12,918 nt of DNA from Comamonadaceae bacterium (lineage in GTDB: Bacteria > Pseudomonadota > Gammaproteobacteria > Burkholderiales > Burkholderiaceae): positions 1 through 12,918 of the forward strand of contig CANCCJ010000070.1 in NCBI GenBank assembly GCA_947374535.1. Reading direction: 5' to 3'. Positions 1 through 6,863 of the stretch are shown here, one piece after another (the first letter of the stretch is position 1; each line of letters begins with the position of its first letter). The notes under the pieces are model-generated. The model made no database searches. It had not been told where the DNA came from and saw only the letters and a program-made list of their open reading frames with translations. Made by a program: the position numbers and the translations under genes.

Positions 1-368
1 CTATTGAGCGCGCGCAAAAGTTTTCTGAGGCTGGCGCCGATATTTTGTTTGTGGAAGCAACCGAAAGCCTAGAGGAGGTTCGTTCTTTGACACGCTTGCT
101 GGATAAACCTCAATTGATGAATATTGTGATTGGTGGAAAAACGCCAGCATTAGATCAATCAGAATTGGCGGAGTTGGGTTTTGGATTGGTGCTATACGCT
201 AACGCTGCCATGCAGGGGGCAACTCTGGGAATGCAAAAAGCTTTGACGCAACTCAAATCCAACGGACGTCTTGATGAAGATCCATCTGTGGTGGTTTCTT
301 TCAGCGAGCGTCAGCGTTTGGTGAACAAACCATTTTTTGATGAACTGGAAAAAGGCTACACGTATTGA
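1..368 (+). CDS. Isocitrate lyase/PEP mutase family protein, 3' end only
   Basis: The 5' part of this gene lies outside the window; the reading frame is open from base 3 and ends at TGA 366-368. The visible ~121 residues begin IERAQKFSEAGADILFVEA, the typical segment in isocitrate lyase/phosphoenolpyruvate mutase superfamily enzymes (methylisocitrate lyase, oxaloacetate decarboxylase, carboxyvinyl-phosphonate mutase relatives), where a strand ending in a conserved Glu lies near the metal site. This is followed by a strand-turn pattern (LMNIVIGGKTP, LGFGLVLYANAAMQG) matching the last strands of the TIM barrel. These enzymes make or break C-C or C-P bonds next to a carboxylate, using Mg2+. The catalytic loop with its Cys is not in the window, so lyase, decarboxylase and mutase cannot be told apart. 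The gene converges on the minus-strand binding-protein gene; the 74 nt between them hold no convincing terminator. Confidence 0.85.
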   Translation, partial: IERAQKFSEAGADILFVEATESLEEVRSLTRLLDKPQLMNIVIGGKTPALDQSELAELGFGLVLYANAAMQGATLGMQKALTQLKSNGRLDEDPSVVVSFSERQRLVNKPFFDELEKGYTY

Positions 369-442
369 AAGACAGCAGCTGGTAACGCAAACGCCATTCT
401 AAAAAGTTACGTTTCGATTAAACGCATGGACGCTTTTATCGC

Positions 443-1234
443 CTACGGTGCAAGCGTTGCACCTGATATCTGATGGCGATAGAGACTTTCACTGATGAAC
501 CCATTGGACTTTATCTCGGCAACGAAGTCGATCAAAGTTTGGTGTGCCGCCTTAGAGATCGCGTTCGATTGCCCCATTGCCTGCTGAATCACCATGAATC
601 GTCCCGGCAGTAACCGCAAGCCTTCATATTTTTGGGTATCTGCTTCAAGCTGTTGTTTGACACCTGCCGCGACATCGTAGGTGCCCTGCATGAAGAAGGG
701 CACCACCATGGGGGAGGTTGGCGCTTTGACCAATCGTGCTTCTTTCAGTTCACGCGTGAGAAACAAATCGTAAGCACTTCCTTGGCCTACAACCACTTGG
801 TGTTTGGCTTGGTCCACCTGTGCGTTGTCCACCAAGGGGGAGTCTTTTTTGACCAAGTAACTGCCCTCAATCAATACATAGGGCGGCGTAAATGAGATGC
901 CATTTCCGCGTACCGGATCGATGGCAAAAAAGCCAAGGTCGGCTTGGCCTTGGGTGACTGCTTCAACCGACTTGGCCGCAGAGTCAACCGAAATCAGAGC
1001 CAAAGGGATTTGGAGTTTGGCTGCGAAAGCTTTTGCCAAATCGACGGACACACCCACAGGCTCTCCCGTTGAATCATCTTTGCGTGCAAGGATAGGGTTG
1101 CCTAGGTTAATCACGGCACGCAAAGTGCCTGTTGGTGCGATCTCACGCATTAGAACTGTCATGTTTTGCGCCCAAGTCAAAGGGATCAGTAGGGTTGTGA
1201 TAGCCAACCCTACCAAACATTTATTAAAACGCAA
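443..1234 (-). CDS. ABC transporter substrate-binding protein, family 3 (amino-acid type)
   Basis: Periplasmic solute-binding protein of 263 residues, the usual size for SBP family 3. Residues 1-22 form a Sec signal peptide (basic N-terminus, hydrophobic core LVGLAITTLLIPL, cleavage after TWA). The body shows family 3 hallmarks: GTLRAVINLGNP near the start, a VSVDLAKAFAAKL helix, the QGQADLGFF strand, and R followed by ISFTPPY, where an Arg commonly holds the ligand carboxylate. A GTYDVAAG segment supplies the Asp often used for an amino group. The start is TTG: an AGAAGG ribosome site lies 8 nt upstream, and the next in-frame Met would remove the signal peptide. The start overlaps the end of the upstream MBL-fold gene by 11 nt, so the two are probably translationally coupled. 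No permease or ATPase partner is adjacent, so this may be an orphan binding protein. The ligand is unknown. Confidence 0.85.
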   Translation of the reverse strand: MRFNKCLVGLAITTLLIPLTWAQNMTVLMREIAPTGTLRAVINLGNPILARKDDSTGEPVGVSVDLAKAFAAKLQIPLALISVDSAAKSVEAVTQGQADLGFFAIDPVRGNGISFTPPYVLIEGSYLVKKDSPLVDNAQVDQAKHQVVVGQGSAYDLFLTRELKEARLVKAPTSPMVVPFFMQGTYDVAAGVKQQLEADTQKYEGLRLLPGRFMVIQQAMGQSNAISKAAHQTLIDFVAEIKSNGFISESLYRHQISGATLAP

Positions 1235-2075
1235 GGGTTTGACCTTCTGTCATTGGCACAACCTTGACTTTGCTACCTTTCATGGCGTTTTGGAATTCTT
1301 CCAAAGTGCCTTTGGCCAGTGGGTTGGAGTTGTAGTGGATCGGGATGACCATCTTGGGTTTGATCCAATTGCGCGCTGCAAACGCAGCATCTTCTGGGTC
1401 CATGGTGAAGTTGCCGCCAATGGGCATCAGCACCAAATCAGGCTTATAGCGTTCGGTGATGAACTTCATGTCGCCAAACAATCCGGTATCACCCATGTGC
1501 CAAATTTTGAAACCGTTTTCTAACTCGATGATGTAACCCACTGCTTCGCCTGCAGGGTGCGATTCGAGTTTTTCAGTCGCTGGATTTTTCCAAACCAAGA
1601 GTGAAGAGTGTTCAGCCTGTACGGCAGTGACTTTGATGCCTGGCAAGGGCTTGACGCTGCCCGTCTTGTTGAAGCGGTGCGTCAATTCAGCAGGCATCAC
1701 ACCCAGTGTGATCAAGGGGGTGATCATATCGGCAGGGCCGTACAGCACGGTCTTGTGAAGCTTAGCTAAGGCTGGGGCATCCCCAATGTGGTCGACGTGT
1801 GCGTGCGTGACCAACAGCAGGTCCACTTTGCCCAGTGCCACGATGTCGGTTTTATAAGGAGCAGGGGTTTTAGGGCCGCCTGTAAGCCACGGATCGATGA
1901 CGATGTTTTGTCCGCCTGGCGTTTTGATGCGAAAGCCCGCTTGACCCAACCACAAGACCTCTGTTTTGGCCTCTGATGACTTGGGGGCTTGCTGCGCAAA
2001 ACTGCTGTGCATGCTGATGGCCGTTAAGCCAAGCACCACGCAGGCTTTTAAGCCTATGGAATGCAACCAATTCAT
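1224..2075 (-). CDS. Exported metal-dependent hydrolase, metallo-beta-lactamase fold (UPF0173-like)
   Basis: A 283-residue MBL-fold protein. The metal-binding set is complete: THAHVDHIGD supplies H91, H93, D95 and H96; H156 lies in AEHSS; D196 in HMGDTGLFGD; H247 in IPIHYN. The order and the GQAGFRI/IDPWLTGG opening resemble the UPF0173 group of metal-dependent hydrolases, whose substrates are mostly unknown. That family is usually about 230 residues and cytosolic. Here the extra N-terminal ~28 residues look like a Sec signal peptide (K10, hydrophobic ACVVLGLTAI, cleavage near SSFA-QQ), so the enzyme is predicted to be periplasmic. ATG at 2075 has a good GGAGAA site 6 nt upstream. It overlaps the downstream binding-protein gene by 11 nt, suggesting a two-gene unit that releases and captures a small molecule; this link is inference. 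Fold and metal site are near certain, substrate unknown. Confidence 0.88.
   Translation of the reverse strand: MNWLHSIGLKACVVLGLTAISMHSSFAQQAPKSSEAKTEVLWLGQAGFRIKTPGGQNIVIDPWLTGGPKTPAPYKTDIVALGKVDLLLVTHAHVDHIGDAPALAKLHKTVLYGPADMITPLITLGVMPAELTHRFNKTGSVKPLPGIKVTAVQAEHSSLLVWKNPATEKLESHPAGEAVGYIIELENGFKIWHMGDTGLFGDMKFITERYKPDLVLMPIGGNFTMDPEDAAFAARNWIKPKMVIPIHYNSNPLAKGTLEEFQNAMKGSKVKVVPMTEGQTLAF
1243..1248 (-). promoter_or_regulatory. Ribosome binding site AGAAGG deciding a TTG start
   Basis: Read on the minus strand, AGAAGG sits 8 nt before the TTG at 1234-1232, inside the 3' end of the upstream hydrolase gene. It supports TTG as the true start of the family 3 binding protein; no ATG or GTG in frame would keep the signal peptide. 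Confidence 0.65.
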
Positions 2076-2209
2076 AACGAATTCTCCAATTAGGTGAGGT
2101 TGAAAAAGATATCTCGCGCAGTTTCATCGCAGCTTTTGTGCTTGTCTAGATGTGAAAGTCTCTGTGGCGACTCGGCTCCGGTTTGACCTAAGCGTATCAA
2201 TGGGTTTTA

Positions 2210-2248
2210 ACAAAGGCCGAAGCGAAGTATCAGGCCTTTGTCTTTTTG
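2210..2248. terminator. Intrinsic terminator-like hairpin, probably bidirectional
   Basis: A perfect 9-bp inverted repeat: ACAAAGGCC (2210-2218) and GGCCTTTGT (2233-2241) with a 14-nt loop. On the plus strand it is followed by CTTTTT; on the minus strand the right arm itself gives CTTTGTTAAAA, a weaker U-rich end. No plus-strand gene runs into it, so its likely job is to end the minus-strand nitrate operon about 175 nt after cynS, or to insulate against transcription from both sides. Confidence 0.55.
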
Positions 2249-2339
2249 CTTTGTGTGGTGCGCTCACATGACCAAACGCCACATAGCAAATGCTTTCTTC
2301 TTGTTCACCTAGTTTGAACGGCGTTGGCGTCGCTTGTTT

Positions 2340-2351
2340 CCAAGCGCTTGG
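2340..2351. repeat. 12-bp perfect palindrome CCAAGCGCTTGG
   Basis: A perfect two-fold symmetric 12-mer in the gene-free stretch after cynS. It could be an operator half-pair or a chance match in GC-rich DNA. It lies about 265 nt upstream of the hydrolase start, which is far for a simple repressor site. I assign no binding protein. Confidence 0.3.
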
Positions 2352-2365
2352 GTGAGACATGAACT

Positions 2366-2385
2366 CTGGCGCGCATCTGCGCCAG
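2366..2385 (-). other. Short GC-rich hairpin just after the cynS stop
   Basis: CTGGCGC and GCGCCAG form a perfect 7-bp stem around a 6-nt loop, 29 nt downstream of the cynS stop. No U-run follows on the minus strand, so it is not a classical terminator. It may protect the 3' end of the operon mRNA from exonucleases. Confidence 0.35.
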
Positions 2386-2414
2386 TAGATCCTCTGCCGC
2401 ATCCGTGCGCCTCG

Positions 2415-2858
2415 TCAATATTGCTTATAGGGCAAGAATTTTCCAGAGAGCACCACATTCACGCGGTCCCCTTTGGGGTCGGGTTGGCGAACGATGTCCA
2501 TGGAGAAATCAATCGCGCTCATGATGCCGTCACCAAATTCTTCGTGAATGAGTTCTTTGATGGTGGTGCCGTACACGCTGACGATTTCGTACCAACGGTA
2601 AATCAAAGGATCGGTGGGCACAGGTGTGGGCAGCGAGCCTTTGTAGGGCACCACTTGTAGCCATTTTTGCTCTTCGGCATCGAGGCCAAAAATCTTGCCG
2701 ACAAGTTTGGCTTGTTTTGCATCCAGGGCCATTTGGCCTAAACACGCCGCCGTGGTCCATTCTTTGGAGAGGCCTACTTTTTTGGCTACGTCTTCCCACT
2801 TGATCCCTTTGGATACTTTGGTGCTGATGATTTTTTCGGTCACGTCGAGACGGTTCAT
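2415..2858 (-). CDS. cynS: Cyanate hydratase (cyanase)
   Basis: Cyanase converts cyanate plus bicarbonate to carbamate, which falls apart to ammonia and CO2, giving two CO2 in all. The 147-residue product fits the family (E. coli enzyme 156). The N-terminal helical domain (WEDVAKKVGLSKEWTTAACLGQ) is followed by the conserved catalytic domain with PTDPLIYRWYEIV and HEEFGDGIMSAIDF. The active-site trio known from E. coli (Arg96, Glu99, Ser122) aligns with R88, E91 and S114 here, all intact. The start is ATG at 2858, with AGGAG 5 nt upstream; an in-frame GTG two codons earlier overlaps that ribosome site and is unlikely. It is the last gene of the nitrate operon, 27 nt after cobA. No carbonic anhydrase gene (cynT) is beside it to recycle bicarbonate. 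Identity is near certain. Confidence 0.97.
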   Translation of the reverse strand: MNRLDVTEKIISTKVSKGIKWEDVAKKVGLSKEWTTAACLGQMALDAKQAKLVGKIFGLDAEEQKWLQVVPYKGSLPTPVPTDPLIYRWYEIVSVYGTTIKELIHEEFGDGIMSAIDFSMDIVRQPDPKGDRVNVVLSGKFLPYKQY

Positions 2859-2863
2859 GCTCA

Positions 2864-2868
2864 CTCCT
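2864..2868 (-). promoter_or_regulatory. Ribosome binding site of cynS
   Basis: AGGAG on the minus strand, 5 nt before ATG 2858. It overlaps the alternative GTG (2864-2862) and so argues for the ATG start. Confidence 0.7.
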
Positions 2869-2885
2869 AGCTTGGTTGAAAAGAT

Positions 2886-3677
2886 TTAGCCGACAGCGAC
2901 AAGGCGCTGGTTGTTTTGTTCGATGTGCAGCAAGCCTTGCAACACATCTCCCACTACGATGACGGAGGGGCTGGCCATTTGGTCGCGCAGCACGGTGTCG
3001 TGCAGCTCGCTCAACATGCACACCACATGGCGTTGCGTGGACAGGCTAACGTGTTGAATCACGGCCGCTGGGGTGTGGGGGTCTAGCCCATGCAGCAACG
3101 CGGCTTGCAATTGCGCGGCACCGCTCATGCCCATGTAAATCACCAAGGTGAGCTTGGCCTGTGCCGCCGTGTGCGACAAGGCAGCCCAGTTCACTGCATC
3201 AGTCGCGCCTTGTTTGGCGTGACCCGTGATGAACAACACACCATGCGCATGGGCGCGGTGCGTCAGTGGCACGCCCAGCGAGGTGACACCGGCCAAGCCT
3301 GCGGTAATGCCGTTGATGACCGTGACGGCCACACCTTGCGCGCGCAAGTGTTCCACCTCTTCACCGCCACGCCCAAAGATGAAGGGGTCGCCGCCTTTGA
3401 GACGCACCACGTTTTCACTGGCCAATGCTTCTTGCAGCATCAGTTTTTCAATGAAGGCTTGTGGGGTTGATTTGCAACCGCCCCGTTTACCCACATAGAT
3501 GATGCGTGCCGAGGGCGAGGCGTAGGCCACGATGGCGTCGCTCACCAAGTCGTCCACCAATAACACGGTGGCTGCGGCAATGGCTTTGACCGCTTTGAGT
3601 GTGAGCAACTCAGGGTCGCCCGGACCAGCGCCGACGAGTGTGACGTGCGCGGACGTGGGTGTGTTGCGATGTGTCAT
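2886..3677 (-). CDS. cobA: Uroporphyrinogen-III C-methyltransferase (SUMT)
   Basis: SUMT uses two S-adenosylmethionine to methylate uroporphyrinogen III at C2 and C7, giving precorrin-2, the precursor of siroheme and cobalamin. The 263-residue protein has the family motifs in order: VTLVGAGPGDPELLT (12-26), VRLKGGDPFIFGRGGEE (91-107), PLTHR (137-141) and TGH (151-153). It is a stand-alone methyltransferase, without the precorrin-2 dehydrogenase/ferrochelatase domain of CysG, so those steps must be encoded elsewhere. Its ATG overlaps the nasA stop as ATGA, and the ribosome site upstream is weak, which suggests translation coupled to nasA. Sitting in a nitrite reductase operon, its role is most likely to raise siroheme supply for NirB. 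The symbols cobA, sumT and nirE are all used for this family; context favours siroheme over cobalamin. Confidence 0.95.
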   Translation of the reverse strand: MTHRNTPTSAHVTLVGAGPGDPELLTLKAVKAIAAATVLLVDDLVSDAIVAYASPSARIIYVGKRGGCKSTPQAFIEKLMLQEALASENVVRLKGGDPFIFGRGGEEVEHLRAQGVAVTVINGITAGLAGVTSLGVPLTHRAHAHGVLFITGHAKQGATDAVNWAALSHTAAQAKLTLVIYMGMSGAAQLQAALLHGLDPHTPAAVIQHVSLSTQRHVVCMLSELHDTVLRDQMASPSVIVVGDVLQGLLHIEQNNQRLVAVG

Positions 3678-6475
3678 GCGGTGCTCTCTGTGCGTTGAAT
3701 CATGCGGCGCAGCTCAGGCACGCATGAGCCGCATTGGGTGCCGCACTTGAGCGTGCCTTGTAGCGATGCCAAGCGTTGTGCGCTGTCTCCTTTGTAAATC
3801 TCCAAGTGGTTACGAATGGCTACATCTTTCACACCCACGCAGCTGCACACGGTGGTGCCTGCATCGACCAAAGCCACAGGAGGCTTGCTGCCAGTCATCA
3901 ACAAACGCCGACCGTATTCTTGGGTGGACGCTTGGGTTTGTAGCAAGGCTTTGAGCCAGGTTTCTGCCGATGTGTCGCCCGCAATGATGAAGGCGTTGAG
4001 CTGAGTGTCTTTGGCTTGGGTAGGTTCGCTGTGTTGCAAGCGCATGCTGCGTAGTTGGCTGCGTTTGGCGTCGACATAGCGCAAGCTGTCGCTGCCATTC
4101 AGTCCCAAGAGCTGCTCAATGTCATGCAGCGGCGTCATGTCAGGCGGTTCGCTGCAGGCGGCGCGCATCAGCACACCTTGACGGGCAGGGCCTTCTGTCG
4201 GCGAGTCACTGAACGGCACGCAGCTGGCAAATTCAAATTGCACCATGCGCGCACGCAGGTTTTGCAGAATGGTTTGTGCTTTGTGCTCGGGCAGCCACGC
4301 CACGGCCAGCAAGGTCCAAGGTAATTCCGCCTTGAGCACTTTGACAGCGGCGTGTTTCAGCTCTGGCTGCTTGGAGTTGGGGCAATACGCGGAGGTGGTG
4401 ATGGCATTTACCCCCGCCAATGGTTTGTTCTGGTGGTCACGCCCACTCAAGAAGGCGGCGCCCCAATGCATGGCGATGAAGGCTTGGTTCACGCCGAGGT
4501 CGGCACTGGCTTGGGCAGGTAACACGATAGAGCCACGCTTGCTGGTGACGTGCACCAAGGTGCCTTCGTCAAAACCCAAACGTGCCATGTCGTCGGGGTG
4601 CAGTTGCACCACAGGTTCGGGAACATGGCCAAACAGTTTGCCGACCAAGCCTGTGCGTGTCATGCCATGCCACTGGTCACGCAAACGGCCTGTGTTGAGC
4701 GAAAACGGGAAACGTGATTCACGCACTTCGGCGGTAGGCACATAGGGCAGTGCTGCAAATTTAGCATGCCCATTTGCCGTGGCAAATACGCCGTCTTCAT
4801 ACAAACGCGCTTGGCCATGCGTGGCACCTTCGCGCATGGGCCATTGCTCAGGGCTTTGGTCTAAATGGGGGTAGCTCAAGCCGGTGATGTCGAGGTCACG
4901 GCCACGGGTAGATTCGCGGTGCTCCATCCAAATTTCTTCGGGTGAGGCGTAGGCCATGTGCAGGCCGTTTTTGTTTGTGGCCACGCCGGGTTCTTGTGCC
5001 AAATGTGTGGCCAGATCCACCACGATTTGCCAATCGTGTCGTGCATGGCCCGGTGCGGGGATAGCGGCATGCACCCGGGTGATGCGGCGCTCGCTGTTGG
5101 TGACCGTGCCTTCTTTTTCACCCCAGGTGGTAGCGGGCAGCAGCAGGTCGGCGAAGTCGCACGTTTCGGCGGTGGCGAAGGCTTCTTGCACCACCACAAA
5201 CTCGGCGCGTTCGAGGGCACGGCGCACTGTGCTTTGGTTGGGCATGGATTGCGCGGGGTTGGTACACGCAATCCACAGCGCTTTGATTTCGCCATCGGCC
5301 GCGGCTTCAAACATTTCTACGGCGGTCTTACCGGGTTTGGAGGGCACATCGTCAATACCCCACAAGGTCGCGACTTCGGCACGGTGTTCAGGTGTGGACA
5401 TGTCGCGGTGTGCGCTGATGAGGTTGGCCAAACCGCCCACTTCGCGGCCACCCATGGCGTTGGGTTGGCCCGTGAGCGAGAAGGGGCCTGCGCCGAGTTT
5501 GCCAATGTGGGCGGTCGCCAAATGCAGGTTGATGAGCGAGGCGTTTTTGGCGGTGCCGCTGCTCGATTGGTTCAAACCTTGGCAATACAAACTGAGTGTG
5601 GCTTTGGAGGTGGCAAACCAACGCGTGGCTTGCAGCAGTTGTTCGGGCGTGATGCCGCACACCTCGTGCACATGCGCTGGCGTGTAGTCGGTCACCAACG
5701 TTTGCAGTGCGTCAAAGCCGTCGGTGTGCGCAGCAATGTAGGCGTGGTCCACCCAGCCCTCGGCCAACATGACGTGCAACATGCCATGAAACAGCGCGAC
5801 ATCGGTGCCCGGTTGCAATGGCAAATGCAGATCGGCACTGCTGGCCGTGTCAGTGCGGCGCGGGTCGGCCACGATGATTTTGAGGTCGGGGTTTTTCGCG
5901 CGTGCGTCTTCGATGCGTCTGAACAAAATGGGGTGCGCATACGCCGCGTTGCTGCCCGCGATGAATAAGCAGTCGGCATGCATCACATCGTCGTAGCACG
6001 CGGGCGGCGCATCGGCACCGAGGGTGAGCTTGTAGCCAGCCACGGCGCTGCTCATGCACAGGCGCGAGTTGGTGTCGATGTTGTTCGTGCCCAGCAAGCC
6101 TTTGACCAACTTGTTGAACACGTAATAGTCTTCGGTCAGCAACTGGCCTGACACATAAAAACCAATGGCCTCGGCGCCATGCGCACGCACGATGCTGGCC
6201 AAGGTGTGGCTGGCCATTTGCATGGCGCTGTCCCAGGCCACAGGTTGCAAGTTGCCACCACGCACCAAGCGGCGCATGGGTTGCAGCAAACGTGTTTGCG
6301 CAGCCATCGCGGGGCTGGCGGTGATGTGCAGCGTGGAACCTTTGCTGCACAAACGACCCAAGTTGGCCGGGTGTGCAGGGTCGCCGCGTACACCGGTGAT
6401 ATGACCCCCGTTCGATGAAATGATGACACCGCAGCCCACACCACAGTAGGGACAGGTCGAACGCGTTTCTTTCAT
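3674..6475 (-). CDS. nasA: Assimilatory nitrate reductase, catalytic subunit, with C-terminal BFD-like [2Fe-2S] domain
   Basis: Cytoplasmic molybdenum enzyme reducing nitrate to nitrite. The N-terminus has the [4Fe-4S] motif with C8, C11, C15 and C43. C140 in NSRLCMSSA is the expected Mo ligand of the bis-MGD cofactor. TNSERRI (459-465) and the molybdopterin dinucleotide-binding domain (about 588-715) follow. After a less conserved region (about 716-870), a BFD-like [2Fe-2S] domain closes the protein with C877, C879, C915 and C918 (C911 nearby). At 933 residues it is longer than cyanobacterial NarB, as expected for the NasA form carrying the extra cluster domain. There is no Tat signal, in line with an assimilatory rather than periplasmic enzyme. 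It begins 23 nt after nirD and overlaps cobA by ATGA. No separate flavoprotein reductase gene (nasC/nasB type) is in the operon, so its electron donor is open. Confidence 0.96.
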   Translation of the reverse strand: MKETRSTCPYCGVGCGVIISSNGGHITGVRGDPAHPANLGRLCSKGSTLHITASPAMAAQTRLLQPMRRLVRGGNLQPVAWDSAMQMASHTLASIVRAHGAEAIGFYVSGQLLTEDYYVFNKLVKGLLGTNNIDTNSRLCMSSAVAGYKLTLGADAPPACYDDVMHADCLFIAGSNAAYAHPILFRRIEDARAKNPDLKIIVADPRRTDTASSADLHLPLQPGTDVALFHGMLHVMLAEGWVDHAYIAAHTDGFDALQTLVTDYTPAHVHEVCGITPEQLLQATRWFATSKATLSLYCQGLNQSSSGTAKNASLINLHLATAHIGKLGAGPFSLTGQPNAMGGREVGGLANLISAHRDMSTPEHRAEVATLWGIDDVPSKPGKTAVEMFEAAADGEIKALWIACTNPAQSMPNQSTVRRALERAEFVVVQEAFATAETCDFADLLLPATTWGEKEGTVTNSERRITRVHAAIPAPGHARHDWQIVVDLATHLAQEPGVATNKNGLHMAYASPEEIWMEHRESTRGRDLDITGLSYPHLDQSPEQWPMREGATHGQARLYEDGVFATANGHAKFAALPYVPTAEVRESRFPFSLNTGRLRDQWHGMTRTGLVGKLFGHVPEPVVQLHPDDMARLGFDEGTLVHVTSKRGSIVLPAQASADLGVNQAFIAMHWGAAFLSGRDHQNKPLAGVNAITTSAYCPNSKQPELKHAAVKVLKAELPWTLLAVAWLPEHKAQTILQNLRARMVQFEFASCVPFSDSPTEGPARQGVLMRAACSEPPDMTPLHDIEQLLGLNGSDSLRYVDAKRSQLRSMRLQHSEPTQAKDTQLNAFIIAGDTSAETWLKALLQTQASTQEYGRRLLMTGSKPPVALVDAGTTVCSCVGVKDVAIRNHLEIYKGDSAQRLASLQGTLKCGTQCGSCVPELRRMIQRTESTA

Positions 6476-6498
6476 GGCAGCGGCTCTGTGTGACGCGT

Positions 6499-6852
6499 TT
6501 AAGCGGCACTGGTGTCGTCAACGGCGAGTGTGTTCAACTCTTGCAAGTCAAGCGCCACCTCGCCGTTTTCTACACGCACAGTAAAGCGGGTGGTGCAGCC
6601 TTCATCAGGTGCGTGGGCGCAGCCGTCGACCAGCCCAATGTGCCAGTTGTGCAACGGGCACACCACGGTTTCACCAAACACCAAGCCTTGGCTCAGGGGC
6701 CCACGCTTGTGTGGGCATTGGTCCAGTAGCGCAAACACTTTGTCTTCGGCGTTGCGAAACACCGCCACTTCGACGCCCTTGGCGCGCTGCACGCGGCGTG
6801 CGCCCAGCACGGGGATGTCGTCAACTTTGCAAATGACTTTCCATTCGGTCAT
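6499..6852 (-). CDS. nirD: Nitrite reductase (NAD(P)H) small subunit
   Basis: The 117-residue partner of NirB. It has a Rieske-type fold with all four potential [2Fe-2S] ligands: C46 and H48 in DQCPHKRGPL, C65 and H68 in VVCPLHNWHI. Some enteric NirD proteins lack these ligands, whereas here they are intact, as in Rieske-containing NirD proteins and related ferredoxins. The cluster would add an electron transfer site to the NirBD complex in the cytoplasm. ATG at 6852 has AAGGA 8 nt upstream. It begins 11 nt after the nirB stop and is followed after 23 nt by nasA. Identity is firm from motif, size and position. Confidence 0.95.
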   Translation of the reverse strand: MTEWKVICKVDDIPVLGARRVQRAKGVEVAVFRNAEDKVFALLDQCPHKRGPLSQGLVFGETVVCPLHNWHIGLVDGCAHAPDEGCTTRFTVRVENGEVALDLQELNTLAVDDTSAA

Positions 6853-6863
6853 GGTGTGTGTCC

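Larger units (their letters stand above)
2076..2414. other. 339-nt stretch without a gene between cynS and the MBL-fold gene
   Basis: This stretch separates the end of the nitrate operon from the next minus-strand unit. It holds a terminator-like hairpin (2210-2241), a 7-bp GC-rich hairpin 29 nt past the cynS stop (2366-2385), a 12-bp perfect palindrome (2340-2351) and the GGAGAA ribosome site of the hydrolase. A promoter for the hydrolase should lie between 2076 and 2209, but I find no convincing -35/-10 or -24/-12 pair. The open frames here lack a ribosome site and resemble no protein I know, so I call no gene. Confidence 0.6.

Noticed and set aside
412..426. CGTTT-CGATT-AAACG as a terminator between the convergent genes
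   Set aside because: Only a 5-bp AT-rich stem and no U-run on either strand.
897..1523. Plus-strand open frame of 208 residues across the binding-protein and hydrolase genes
   Set aside because: It is opposite two genes with clear signal peptides and family motifs; nothing recognisable in it.
2124..2402. Minus-strand open frame of 92 residues between cynS and the MBL-fold gene
   Set aside because: No ribosome site and no family resemblance, and it runs through the terminator hairpin and palindrome; better treated as non-coding.
4958..5968. A 336-residue open frame on the plus strand inside nasA
   Set aside because: It is antisense to an intact, motif-complete nasA in GC-rich sequence, has His/Gly/Val-rich composition typical of shadow frames, and no ribosome site or recognisable domain.
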